Below, piece after piece: positions 28,901-34,324 of a stretch of 64,000 bases of DNA; position 1 is the first letter of the stretch; each line of letters starts with the position of its first letter. The stretch comes from Hermatobates lingyangjiaoensis (lineage: Eukaryota > Arthropoda > Insecta > Hemiptera > Hermatobatidae): assembly GCA_026182355.1 (NCBI GenBank), contig JAPFBL010000007.1, forward strand, positions 868,001 through 932,000, read 5' to 3'. Both the position numbers and the translations under genes were made by a program. The notes beneath the pieces were generated by a model. That model saw nothing but the letters and a program-made list of their open reading frames with translations, was not told the origin of the DNA and made no database searches.

Positions 28901-29326
28901 AGCCGCTTTGGTGTATATTCCCACTGGGCATCCACTTGGGCACAGCTAAGTTTTATTTTTGCTCTTCGTACTCTTTTGCTTTCTTTGAGAAATAACGTCC
29001 CTATTAATATTTTCCACTATATTTGCTTTTATTAAACTTAAGTATTACCCACTCCATTTTCTTTAATTATGTACGAACTAAATTTTGATATTTTTTTTTT
29101 ACATTAAAATTTGGCCATTTCTGTAGTGTGAACGTCCACACAGACAGATAGTCCGAGGATATGATATTTACTGCCTTGATTTGAGAGCGACTGACTTTGC
29201 GAGGTTGTTGCAGACTCGGTCAAGCCTTTCAACCTGCGAGTGATGTTCGGACCAGGCTTGAGGGAGGAGAGCCCTGATGATAACATCGGCGTTTGTCTCA
29301 GGTACTCGCAGATCCCCTGCTCGTGA
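2..29326 (+). CDS. Secreted clip-like + CUB domain protein, whole gene span (5' partial, 12 exons)
   Basis: Joined exons: 2-74, 7874-7936, 16689-16775, 19252-19412, 21056-21161, 21236-21324, 22226-22292, 23245-23328, 23452-23559, 24644-24843, 28553-28637, 29214-29326. Seen: every boundary has AG/GT and compatible phase, and the sum is 1,236 nt with no internal stop. Numbering from the first complete codon: residues 1-20 are a hydrophobic signal peptide whose Met lies upstream of the window. Cys 37, 48, 54, 65, 72, 73 form a clip-like module ending in CC. Residues 79 to about 193 are a CUB domain (CGG start, SPGFPG, Cys 79/105/138/156). Residues 194-253 are a second CUB-like half. Residues 254-330 are a Thr/Ser then acidic linker, followed by a Cys-rich C-terminus. 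N-glycosylation sequons lie at N86 and N180. Known: arthropods carry many uncharacterised secreted proteins of this layout. Inference: extracellular, binding role unknown. No protease triad is visible, so it is not a clip protease. Confidence 0.85.
2886..2898. repeat. SINE target-site duplication, left copy
   Basis: AAACCAATAAATA, identical to 3228-3240, bounding the SINE on its tail side. Confidence 0.85.
2899..3227 (-). mobile_element. tRNA-derived SINE, full length, 13-bp target duplication
   Basis: Read on the minus strand the element starts with a tRNA-like head. An A box (TAGCTCAGTGGTTA) maps to 3203-3216 and a B box (GGTTCTATCC) to 3164-3173, the spacing of an internal Pol III promoter. 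The body is about 250 bp of non-tRNA sequence. The 3' tail is three to four CCTAA units rather than poly(A). The element is bracketed by a perfect 13-bp direct repeat, AAACCAATAAATA, at 2886-2898 and 3228-3240. Known: SINEs copy with the machinery of a partner LINE that recognises the tail. Perfect duplications suggest a fairly recent insertion. Confidence 0.88.
3228..3240. repeat. SINE target-site duplication, right copy
   Basis: AAACCAATAAATA, identical to 2886-2898, directly after the tRNA-like head of the minus-strand SINE. Confidence 0.85.
3890..4150 (+). mobile_element. Diverged fragment of the 1.6 kb repeat family (right end)
   Basis: This follows the right-end order of the long copies, with many substitutions: a 'tttttggtaaaatacgaac' block, a 'taacaaacttgtgc' block, CACCCACC, GATGTCATCG, CATGTAA, CTCAAAATCTTGA, then ATACTTTAC...AGTAAAGTAAAA. 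It is directly followed by TCCGGAGCGACTTACATTC, which resembles the left end of the family. This is an older copy than those at 17.4, 34.3, 39.4 and 43.6 kb. Confidence 0.6.
4710..4890 (+). mobile_element. Second diverged fragment of the 1.6 kb family
   Basis: The stretch GGTAAAATATATATTTGATC, CTATCAAACGGTGTG, a CTGTACAGTCTGGAGACC block, CACATACAGAAATCAT and CAAAATCTCAAAATC repeats the landmark order of the long copies near their right ends. It is heavily diverged, with no clear terminus. Confidence 0.45.
7560..7722 (+). repeat. Dispersed direct repeat, copy A
   Basis: Contains GAAACTCGTAAAAAAACACT, then ACCTCTTGACCGACAAATTA and TTTGAGAAACTATCTTTGAG. The same series recurs at 8340-8508. The two copies, about 790 bp apart, flank the exon at 7874-7936. 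Unknown family. Confidence 0.75.
7874..7936 (+). CDS. Exon: clip-like module, first half
   Basis: The acceptor TTTTTCATTACAG and donor G|GTAAGT frame 63 nt, phase 1 at both ends. It encodes VLNFLPVPETEEC (Cys37) followed by LAEDGRRS. An N-terminal 'pro-x-P-x-x-C-x-x-E-D-G' start before the cysteine module is typical of this arthropod CUB family. The phase fits both neighbours. Confidence 0.8.
8340..8508 (+). repeat. Dispersed direct repeat, copy B
   Basis: Diverged copy of 7560-7722 in the same orientation: GAAACTCGTAAAAAAAACTT, then ACCTCTTGACCGACAAATTA and TTTGAGAAACTATCTTTGAG. It is followed at about 8540-8640 by a motif also seen at 33690-33785 (GAAGAA..ACTACGT.TTCGAAAC). Confidence 0.75.
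9640..11250. repeat. Degenerate tandem array, period about 170 bp
   Basis: A landmark of the form 'ctcaaaa.....tttcaa.cctcaaaacatata.gtta' recurs near 9793, 9960, 10138, 10306, 10471, 10580 and 11098. Each is followed by 'tatgtaaat.ta.a.tt..a.gat' and 'acacctattcaa.aactata'. Early spacings are about 165-178 bp. Units are strongly diverged, so the array is old. The inverted-repeat element at 10681-10975 splits it. Confidence 0.65.
10681..10975. mobile_element. MITE-like element with about 75-bp imperfect inverted termini
   Basis: The left arm (ATTAAGTCTTCACC, then GAATTTTATTTTACATCACG and AGTGTTCATCATC) is the imperfect reverse complement of the right arm (AGTGG, AAAACGCGTTTTAAAATAAA, TTGAAGACTTAAT). 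The internal sequence is AT-rich and non-coding. It lies inside the degenerate 170-bp array and so inserted after the array formed. The superfamily is not determined. Confidence 0.6.
11490..11895. mobile_element. hAT-type MITE, 406 bp
   Basis: The left end is CAGTGGTTTAAAACTGTTTG; the right end reads on the other strand as CAGTGATTCTCAAAGG. Both fit hAT CAGTG-type termini. Flanking 8-mers TTCTAGGG (11482-11489) and TTCTACAG (11896-11903) match at 6 of 8 positions, fitting an aged 8-bp duplication with central TA. No transposase frame, so non-autonomous. Confidence 0.65.
13605..14215. repeat. Tandem duplication, unit about 300 bp, two copies
   Basis: Landmarks recur in order about 300-330 bp apart: TTTAAATTAAATT (13618, 13918), GATAATAACACTTATTT, GTTTGTTTGATAT, CATCATAAATC, AACAAAGAG and the CCGCCATGTTTC/CGGCCATGTTTC block (about 13867 and 14197). 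Non-coding. The copies differ by many substitutions. Confidence 0.7.
14620..14680 (-). mobile_element. Short fragment of the 1.6 kb family (right terminus)
   Basis: TTTTACTTCACTATAAGTAA, AATACAGTGATAAT and GAAATCTCGATCGAT parallel the minus-strand end seen at 43567-43630. The rest of the element is absent. Confidence 0.5.
16008..16031. repeat. (CA)n microsatellite
   Basis: Run of CA dinucleotides, preceded by a short (TA)n run near 15988. Confidence 0.9.
16274..16324. repeat. (TC)n microsatellite
   Basis: About 25 uninterrupted TC dinucleotides with imperfect TC-rich flanks to about 16445. A frame crossing it gives a meaningless Ser-Leu run. Confidence 0.9.
16689..16775 (+). CDS. Exon: clip-like module, second half (ends in CC)
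   Basis: The acceptor TATGTTGCAG and donor CTCT|GTCAGT frame 87 nt, phase 1-1. It encodes Cys48, 54, 65, 72 and 73 with GGTPSGNCALGFGICC at its end. 'GG-x-x-x-G-x-C-A-x-G-F-G-x-C-C' is the signature that precedes the CUB domain in this arthropod family. The split codon T+TC gives Phe, so the junction reads CCLF-TETCGG, the expected linkage. Confidence 0.88.
17364..18999 (+). mobile_element. 1.6 kb repeat family, copy 1 (full length)
   Basis: Starts AAAAATCTGGAGTGGCCTAC followed by ACTTTACTATAAGTAA and ends ATACTTTACTTATAGTAAAG, so the termini carry a short inverted motif. It includes an (AAT)n run at 17957-17976 and a CCCA microsatellite at 18836-18876. Near the right end GGACCGTAGC, GATCCATCAAAGATTCTGGA and ATCGA..AACTTCATAAAA are shared with copies at 34325, 39431 and (inverted) 43567. 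No transposase frame. Confidence 0.8.
18836..18876. repeat. (CCCA)n microsatellite inside the repeat element
   Basis: About ten CCCA units followed by a short CA run. The same position is CCCA/CA-rich, with different lengths, in the other copies (36221, 40819 and GGGT at 43698), so the microsatellite belongs to the element. Confidence 0.85.
19252..19412 (+). CDS. Exon: N-terminal half of CUB domain
   Basis: The acceptor TTTCTTCCAG and donor ACG|GTAAGT frame 161 nt, entering in phase 1 and leaving in phase 0. It encodes CGG (Cys79), sequon NVT at 86-88, SPGFPGL, Cys105 in QCRIT, and the beta-strand QLRLDFVHFTT. CGG-...-SPGFP and the C-x-(I/W)-x pair are CUB hallmarks. Confidence 0.92.
19413..21055 (+). 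other. Intron, about 1.6 kb
   Basis: AT-rich. Contains several 60-codon chance frames (for example 20637-20822) without family features. No repeat recognised. Confidence 0.6.
21056..21161 (+). CDS. Exon: middle of CUB domain
   Basis: The acceptor GACTGTTGCAG and donor G|GTCAGT frame 106 nt, phase 0 in and phase 1 out. It encodes GVCDRDVFLVTGG (Cys138) and PPLCGINSGQH (Cys156). The 'C-x-x-D-x-F-x-V-x-G-G' then 'L-C-G-x-N-x-G-Q-H' order is characteristic of arthropod CUB proteins of this group. Confidence 0.92.
21236..21324 (+). CDS. Exon: end of CUB domain
   Basis: Separated from the previous exon by a 74-nt intron (21162-21235) that has an in-frame stop. The acceptor is TTCTATTTCAG and the donor AAG|GTATAA. 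It encodes VYYDVE, sequon NLT (N180) and LRLWEIK. The hydrophobic strand ending 'LW-x-I-K/R' closes the CUB sandwich. Confidence 0.9.
21325..22225 (+). other. Intron, about 0.9 kb
   Basis: AT-rich non-coding sequence. Short TA-rich runs near 21960 and 22145. Nothing else seen. Confidence 0.6.
22226..22292 (+). CDS. Exon: start of second CUB-like region
   Basis: 67 nt between GTTGAAG and G|GTAAAA, phase 0 in and phase 1 out. It encodes VTQIEF, then PPGCMQYFRGPSG (Cys207). 'I-x-F....P-x-G-C-x-Q-Y-F' is the conserved link to the second cysteine-rich half of the family. Confidence 0.9.
22744..22906. mobile_element. Near-perfect hairpin element, 163 bp
   Basis: The left arm starts CAAACCACAATATGAAATGG and includes CTTTCAACCGTAAAAAGC and GTCTTCGTCAGAG. 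The right arm (CTCTGACGAAGAC, GCTTTTTACGGTTGAA, CCATTTCATATTGTGGTTTG) is its reverse complement with few mismatches. The loop is about 25 nt. The upstream 40 bp (AAGATTTCACA...ACACGTGAAA.AACAATCA) recurs at 29768-29815. Probably a foldback MITE; its transcript would form a long stem within this intron. Confidence 0.75.
22914..22945. repeat. (TA)n microsatellite
   Basis: About 16 TA dinucleotides directly after the hairpin element. Confidence 0.9.
23245..23328 (+). CDS. Exon: second CUB-like region
   Basis: The acceptor TTTTTTTAG and donor GCAA|GTAAGT frame 84 nt, phase 1-1. It encodes VIQSMNY..NGRHLANQDY and then TICIRQEA (Cys238). 'L-x-x-Q-x-Y-x-x-C-x-R' is strongly characteristic of the family. 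A 23184-23381 open frame covers it but runs into both introns. Confidence 0.92.
23452..23559 (+). CDS. Exon: end of CUB-like region and Thr/Ser linker
   Basis: The acceptor AATGTGTTAG and donor CAGG|GTCAGT frame 108 nt, phase 1-1. It encodes MCSIAYEPCD (Cys246, 253) and then a linker with SSLTTTTTPSS, a likely O-glycosylated stretch. The split codon at its start gives Arg. The intron before it is only 123 nt. Confidence 0.85.
23560..24643 (+). other. Intron, about 1.1 kb
   Basis: AT-rich, without recognisable repeats or exons. Confidence 0.6.
24644..24843 (+). CDS. Exon: acidic linker and C-terminal cysteine segment
   Basis: 200 nt, GC-rich, phase 1 in and phase 0 out. It encodes an acidic Gly-rich stretch (WVEDEPELAGEGSGIG), RLLRFNTIPLSRQVQ and PCGDRVVIPCDLEDFGF. 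The 'C-x-D-x-(V/I)-x-I-P-C-D-(L/F)-E-D-F' string is a family signature. The acceptor (GTTAATGAAG) has a poor pyrimidine tract and is chosen because it alone keeps phase with no stop. The start could shift by a few codons. The donor is TTT|GTCAGT. Confidence 0.82.
26615..26622. repeat. hAT target-site duplication, left
   Basis: TTCTAAAT, identical to 27059-27066. Confidence 0.88.
26623..27058. mobile_element. Complete non-autonomous hAT element, 436 bp, perfect 8-bp duplication
   Basis: The left end is CAGTGTATCCCAAAGTGGGC; the right end, read inverted, is CAGTGTTTCCCAAACTTTTT. Both contain a GGGCGG/CCGCCCC block. The flanking 8-mer TTCTAAAT is identical at 26615-26622 and 27059-27066. Known: hAT elements make 8-bp duplications, and the Buster subgroup prefers nnnTAnnn, which fits. 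No transposase; an 84-codon frame inside has no family features. Confidence 0.9.
27059..27066. repeat. hAT target-site duplication, right
   Basis: TTCTAAAT, identical to 26615-26622. Confidence 0.88.
27262..27320 (-). mobile_element. Left-end fragment of the 1.6 kb family
   Basis: Read on the minus strand: AAAAATCTAGAGTGGCCTG, then TTTAACTTTGTTCTAAGTAA, parallel to the left terminus of the long copies with moderate divergence. Nothing of the body follows. Confidence 0.5.
27380..27570 (+). repeat. Dispersed repeat pair, copy A
   Basis: Starts ACTAGACGACCCGTGACCCC and contains AAGAAATTATAG, GATTGACAGGAATAACTGTT, GTTTCTTG and GTCAAGATATATAC. A diverged same-strand copy is at 42181-42375. Function and family unknown. 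Confidence 0.65.
28553..28637 (+). CDS. Exon: C-terminal cysteine-rich segment
   Basis: The acceptor TTTCTGTTACAG and donor GAAA|GTAAGC frame 85 nt, phase 0 in and phase 1 out. It encodes LCQLVGCGTSFC and GAAQPCRIE (five Cys in 18 residues). 'C-G-x-x-F-C' followed by 'C-R-I-E' matches the expected tail of the family. Confidence 0.88.
28638..29213 (+). other. Last intron, 576 bp
   Basis: Ordinary intron. A 77-codon chance frame (28802-29035) has no family features. Confidence 0.65.
29214..29326 (+). CDS. Terminal exon with stop codon
   Basis: The acceptor GTTGTTGCAG starts a phase 1 exon encoding PFNLRVMFGPG, an acidic EESPDD run, and GVCLRYSQIPCS before TGA at 29324-29326. 'G-x-C-L-x-Y-x-Q-x-P-C' closes the protein with two Cys. 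An opposite-strand 60-codon frame here is a shadow. Confidence 0.9.
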
Positions 29327-29380
29327 TCAATCCGCCTCTTCCACTTCTTCTAGTCATTCCTTATTTCTTCATGCTACTTT

Positions 29381-29386
29381 AATAAA
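29381..29386 (+). terminator. Polyadenylation signal AATAAA
   Basis: AATAAA 55 nt after the stop codon, followed by the GT-rich TGTTTTTTGTGTTTC. Predicts a short 3' UTR for the CUB gene. Confidence 0.7.
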
Positions 29387-29864
29387 AAATTGTTTTTTGT
29401 GTTTCAATATCTTCCTTTTCCTTAAATCCCACTAACTTATAGTATTTCAAAAAGTTACTACCTTATGTTTGGCAAGTCATACCATGACATGTATTTACGT
29501 TTACTCATCAATTTATTCGTAATATTATTACCTAAGAACTCTTCCTTTTATGAAATGGCTTCTCTACTTAAGCCAATATTATGTATCCAAATCTCTAACG
29601 TAAACAGAATATTATTAAAAAGAGACAGTAATCATGATTGACCTTTGCATTAATAAAAATTAAATATTTTCTGCTAAGAAGTTATTAATATTTTTAATTT
29701 GAAATTATAATTATAAATATGTATTATGTTACAAATCTATAATTTATGTATTATATATATTTTATAAAACAAGATTTCACAATAAACACGTGAAACAACA
29801 ATCACGTGATTTGATCACTGATATTTTATAGAAATATTGATGAAAGTATCGACCATGAAGTAAA

Positions 29865-30025
29865 AACAAAATAAAAATTTATCAGTTCTTCAGAACTGAA
29901 GAACTGATGAACTTTTTCATAAGCCTATGAAAAAGGTTTTCAATAAAAACCGAAACTCTGGAAATGAGATTTTAATTTGAACATGAAGAACTGACCGAGT
30001 CCTGTAAAACTTTTATTTTATACTA
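29865..30025. repeat. Imperfect inverted repeat with internal near-palindrome
   Basis: AACAAAATAAAAATTT followed by ATCAGTTCTTCAG is mirrored at 29980-30025 (GAAGAACTGACC, AAAACTTTTATTTTATAC). Inside, 29881-29908 is nearly its own reverse complement (TCAGTTCTTCAG / CTGAAGAACTGA). The flank at 29768-29815 matches the flank of the hairpin at 22744. Confidence 0.5.
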
Positions 30026-30870
30026 GCAAACCTACCCGTCTTTGACGGAATCAAAAATTCGATTGTACTTGGTATTCTAAAATATCATTAAAAGTTATAG
30101 AATAGTTATATATAGTTATAACTATAGAATAGTTATAGAATAGTAGAATAGAATTCTGTGCTTAAGGTTCATGGAAGAACAAAGAGTTAGAACTTCTGAC
30201 TTTTGGGCAAGCAAACTACAGTTGACCATTTGAGAAAAACTTGGTCTCACTCACTTCAATTCCCGCGTTAGATAAAGTTTCCCCTTGCGACTCAGTTAAC
30301 GTCATTGCGAAACAGAATCTGACGGCACTTAGCAATCGTTTGAACGAAAACGGATAGTGACTCGGAATTACTGGTATGCCTGGTATACACACAGACTCTC
30401 CAAAACACACCCAGTCATAATACAACACCTATGGCATATCTGTGCAGAGCACGAACTCAGAGTCGTGTCCCGTTACACATTTCCCGGGGCACTCAAGTTT
30501 CGTAACATGAAATTTGTTACTGCTACTAAATCACAGCATGATGGTGCTCCTACTTGAAGTTTTTACTCATGACCAGGCAGTCCAGGAGAAAGAAATTCAT
30601 TCGAAGTCAAGGATAGTCAAGAAATTCAGTTTGATAATGAACTGCTTCTTCATCACTAATCACTGACTTATAAGTTCTTTCCTCGGTATGATATAGCATA
30701 AGAACTTGTTTGTTGATTTTTCCTCCCTGTTCATATTAAGAGTTGAGAATTGCTCGTTCACAAAACTATTTATTCTTAATAGATAGTACATCTTCAACTG
30801 TGGGAAACACCTTTTCAATGATGTCTAATAAGCTTCATATGCTCAAATGAAATTAAAATCAACAACAATA
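30020..30870 (-). pseudogene. Decayed Helitron Rep/Helicase, helicase C-terminal part
   Basis: Pieces in three minus frames follow the order of Helitron/PIF1-type helicases. From right to left: CERAIL; a GEERTY-like motif seen here as TEERTYKSVISDEEAVHY; EFLSPGLPGHE, stop, KLQVGAP; LRNLSAPG; NGTRL; IPVIPSHYPFSFKRLL; CFAMTLTESQGETL; GIEVSE; NGQL, stop, FACPKVRS (normally YVACSRVRS). The last conserved stretch is the open frame 30216-30428. Several stops and at least two frameshifts make it dead. Known: these are helicase motifs IV-VI. The Rep domain and 5' end are missing. Confidence 0.85.
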
Positions 30871-31331
30871 CCTACTTGCCACACCTGTGTATTTTCAAAA
30901 TAAACATGTCTGTAAAGTTAGCAAAATACAGCTTAAAGCCCCATAACTTCGCACTGAATTATCAATCCATTTAGAGCCTATATGTTAAGTTAGGCATACA
31001 CAAATCTAGTGTCAAAGTTTCAGCTTGATATGTCTTATGGTGGCTGAGTTTAAACTGAGACTGAGTTTTATGGTTTTTGCTTTAAACGTCGATAACTTCA
31101 CTTCTACGTTGAATTTCCTATCAATCCAGAGCCTATATTTTAAGTTAGACATAGACAAATCTACTGTAAAAGTTTCAGCTTGATATGTCTTATGGTGTCT
31201 GAGTTTACTTGTGACAAAATTTTGTGGACAAACCGACAGAAATTTTTCTAAGGGTGGATTCGGTTTCTCCAATGTATGAAACGTAAAGAAAACTTGAAAT
31301 GAGTCAGTTCTAAGCAATGTACAGACTAAAT

Positions 31332-31336
<5 letters not shown>

Positions 31337-31381
<45 letters not shown>
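31337..31381. repeat. (TA)n microsatellite
   Basis: About 22 TA dinucleotides. A second TA-rich tract lies at 31784-31830. Confidence 0.9.
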
Positions 31382-31385
<4 letters not shown>

Positions 31386-31559
31386 AAAAGTTGGAAGCAG
31401 TCCTTCATTTAAACATATATTGTTAAATAACGCCCCATATTTGGCTTGTATCTGCTTCTTACACAATTTCTCCAGTTTCCGGAATTCCTTCCTCGTCTCT
31501 TCATTAAAACCTTTCATATAAGGTTTTAAACCTTTCATGTGTGAAATCATTTAAAGTCT

Positions 31560-31778
31560 TATTACACATAACTCCATTATTCATGATATTCGATAGAGTT
31601 CACTTGCATTCACGATATGTATGTAATATTTGACATCTTTTATGGACGTTTTATCCATGTACTATTTGTGCCCTATGAGACAGTACACATGGATAATGAT
31701 ATATAAATAATATACGACATCTTTAACACGTTTTATATCCACTATTTATCATATTTCAGACAGTACACATGATGTGAT

Positions 31779-31809
<31 letters not shown>

Positions 31810-32620
31810 ATAATATATATATATAATATAGTATATTTTTCTAATTTATATAGCCATCCGTCATGATGGAAACAGTACGTGAGACAGTAAACTTAAAGTA
31901 AGGATATATATTTTATATATAAAATCATATTAACATTTCACATACTCCATCCACGTATTGTACCTGAGACACTACAGTTGAAATAACCATATATGTATAT
32001 TTATCATATACATCATTTATACACGTATTACACCTTGACTGTTTATGATATTTGAGCCCATACAATTTTAATGAAGATGCTACATTTTTAAAAACGTCTT
32101 ATACCACCACTAATTACAATATCTGCGACAGTGTATTACAAATAACCATATATATTTAATATGTCATTTAAACATGTTTTATACCTCTACATTTATAAAC
32201 TACATTTATAAAATATACCTGTCCATTTATGACATTTATAGAGTAAACTTAAAATAATTTAATATATTATTAATATATGATATCTTTTCAACACTTTTAT
32301 CACTTCTCCGTTTAAGTTATATGAGAAGGGAAACTTTAAATAAGAACATATATTTACTATATAACACATATTTTATGTCTCCTCTATTTAAATGACACAG
32401 GTATTGACCAAATGCATTTAATATGTAACTAAATCATATCATCATGTAATGCTTTTGATAGCACCTTTAAATATCCAGATATATACTTCATATATTTTGA
32501 AGTTTTAAAACTCAAACATTTATGATGTTTGAAACCTGACCCTTGAAATAATGATACGTAATATATAATATTTTATGAGCATTTATTGATACATTTGATA
32601 AATATCAAATAATCAAGTTG
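31560..32620. repeat. Degenerate AT-rich tandem repeat, unit about 100-120 bp
   Basis: The series 'gacatcttt.a.acgttttatacc.ctcc.ttta.gat.tttgagacagta.actt.aaataa.catatatattta.tatat' recurs about nine times, for example near 31620, 31728, 31850, 31960, 32040, 32170, 32280, 32380 and 32510. Strong divergence and a TA expansion at 31784 blur the period. Non-coding. Confidence 0.55.
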
Positions 32621-33689
32621 TGGATATTAGTTAAAAAAAATTATAAGAAATAGCAATACATAGGATAATTGTATAATTAATAACAATTAGACACATCCCT
32701 TTAATATATAACATTATATTAATTTATTTTTCTAAAATGTTAGCATTAAAAAACTTAAGAATTCTAGTAACAATTATTAGCAGTATATATTGATATACTA
32801 TTCAATTAAATGGATTAAGAAGTGCTGCTATCTAACAAGCTATAAGAAAACTAATTTAACTCAACTGCTTAACGTTAGGTAGAAGCAGTAGTTAATTTTG
32901 CATATTGGTTTTTCAATTATAATCCGTTTGAAAAACAATAATTAATATTTAATTATTATCATTTTTACAAATGATTTTGAACTCTTGATAAATTTACTTC
33001 AGGTTTCAAACCAATATTATTGATATTGTTTGGCTAGGTCTACTTAGGCAGGTGTAGGATAAAGTAGTTCATATTTGGTTTTAGTTTTTATATGTAGGTA
33101 ATAAAAGTTGTCAAATTACTTATTAAATAACCTTTAGTTAAGTTATAAATCATTATTTAACATAAATTCAGTCAAAATATGTTTATGTAATTTGTATGAA
33201 ATGATGATATGTTTGTCCTTGAAAAAATAAATAAAGGTTGAATTTTATCTCAAAGTAATCAATAAAGTATGTTCTAAAACCCCTCATGAAAAATGTGCTG
33301 AGGACTATTAAAATAAAGATTGAGAGAGAGTTAAAATGTTGACTGCAAAACTCCTTATAAACAGTAAAGATTCTGTTTAGGTAATTGTACATATAACCTA
33401 ATGTTTGAAATTTGGATACATGAGAGAATGCCTAAAGAACGAGGAACTAGTTTATATTCATACATAGCAAAAAAACAACAAAAACAAAGAGATTTTAATA
33501 TTAGTCATACCATCAAAAAAATTGTGCAAAGATATTTGTAAAGAAACTTCTGAGGGCATAATAGAAGACCATCAATGCCGATTTCGAAAAATAAGTTACA
33601 ATATTCTCCGAAAATGAGACAAATATTCTCCGAAAAAGACTAAAAAATACAATGTCATGAGAGAGTTTATGTCATCAGTCATCGCATTT

Positions 33690-33785
33690 TTTAGTTAATG
33701 CCTGAGGAAGAATACTACGTGTTCGAAACGCGTTGTTTATACCATTAAATTTTTATATGTGGAGACCAATTCATTAGCTTTTTAC
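33690..33785. repeat. Dispersed motif block (ACTACGTGTTCGAAACG)
   Basis: GAATACTACGTGTTCGAAAC followed by GTTGTTTA and GTGGAGACCAATTCATTAGC parallels 8540-8640 (ACACTACGTATTTGAAACAG, GCGGAGACTATTTCAATAAC). Shorter variants lie at 10715 and 25828. Probably the end of a transposon family. Confidence 0.55.
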
Positions 33786-34324
33786 CCTATAAGAATATAC
33801 GTAATGACAAAGTAAAAGTTTATCTCCAATTAATATTATTTTTTGAATAATACAACAGTATTATTTTAAATTCTTCGCATTTTACTCTTTTTTTTTAAGT
33901 AATTTTAAGTTAAGACTTATATGAACTGTATATATGCATCATCAGGAGCCATTGCCGTACTTGCAAGTTAGTGCAAGGGTCTAACTTACCCCACCCCAAT
34001 CTATAACAAAAAATAAACATTTTAATATGTCAATTGCAATTTACCATATCAAAATAGGTTTTATGTATACCCAATAATGTATTTGTCATACTGTTTGTTT
34101 TAATACTTGATCTAATTAAAACAAATTTTTAATCATATTCAACTAAGAGGAAATAAAAAACATGGGTAAATTTTAAAATAATGCAATAAAGGCATAAAAC
34201 AGTTCAGCATATTTGATAGAGTATTTTCTCACAAGCATGTTCTCCAAATTGTTGAAAAATTGTCAGAGGATAAAGATTTGGACATAAATCCTGCCAAAAC
34301 AGTTCTTACAACATTCGCTAGGAT

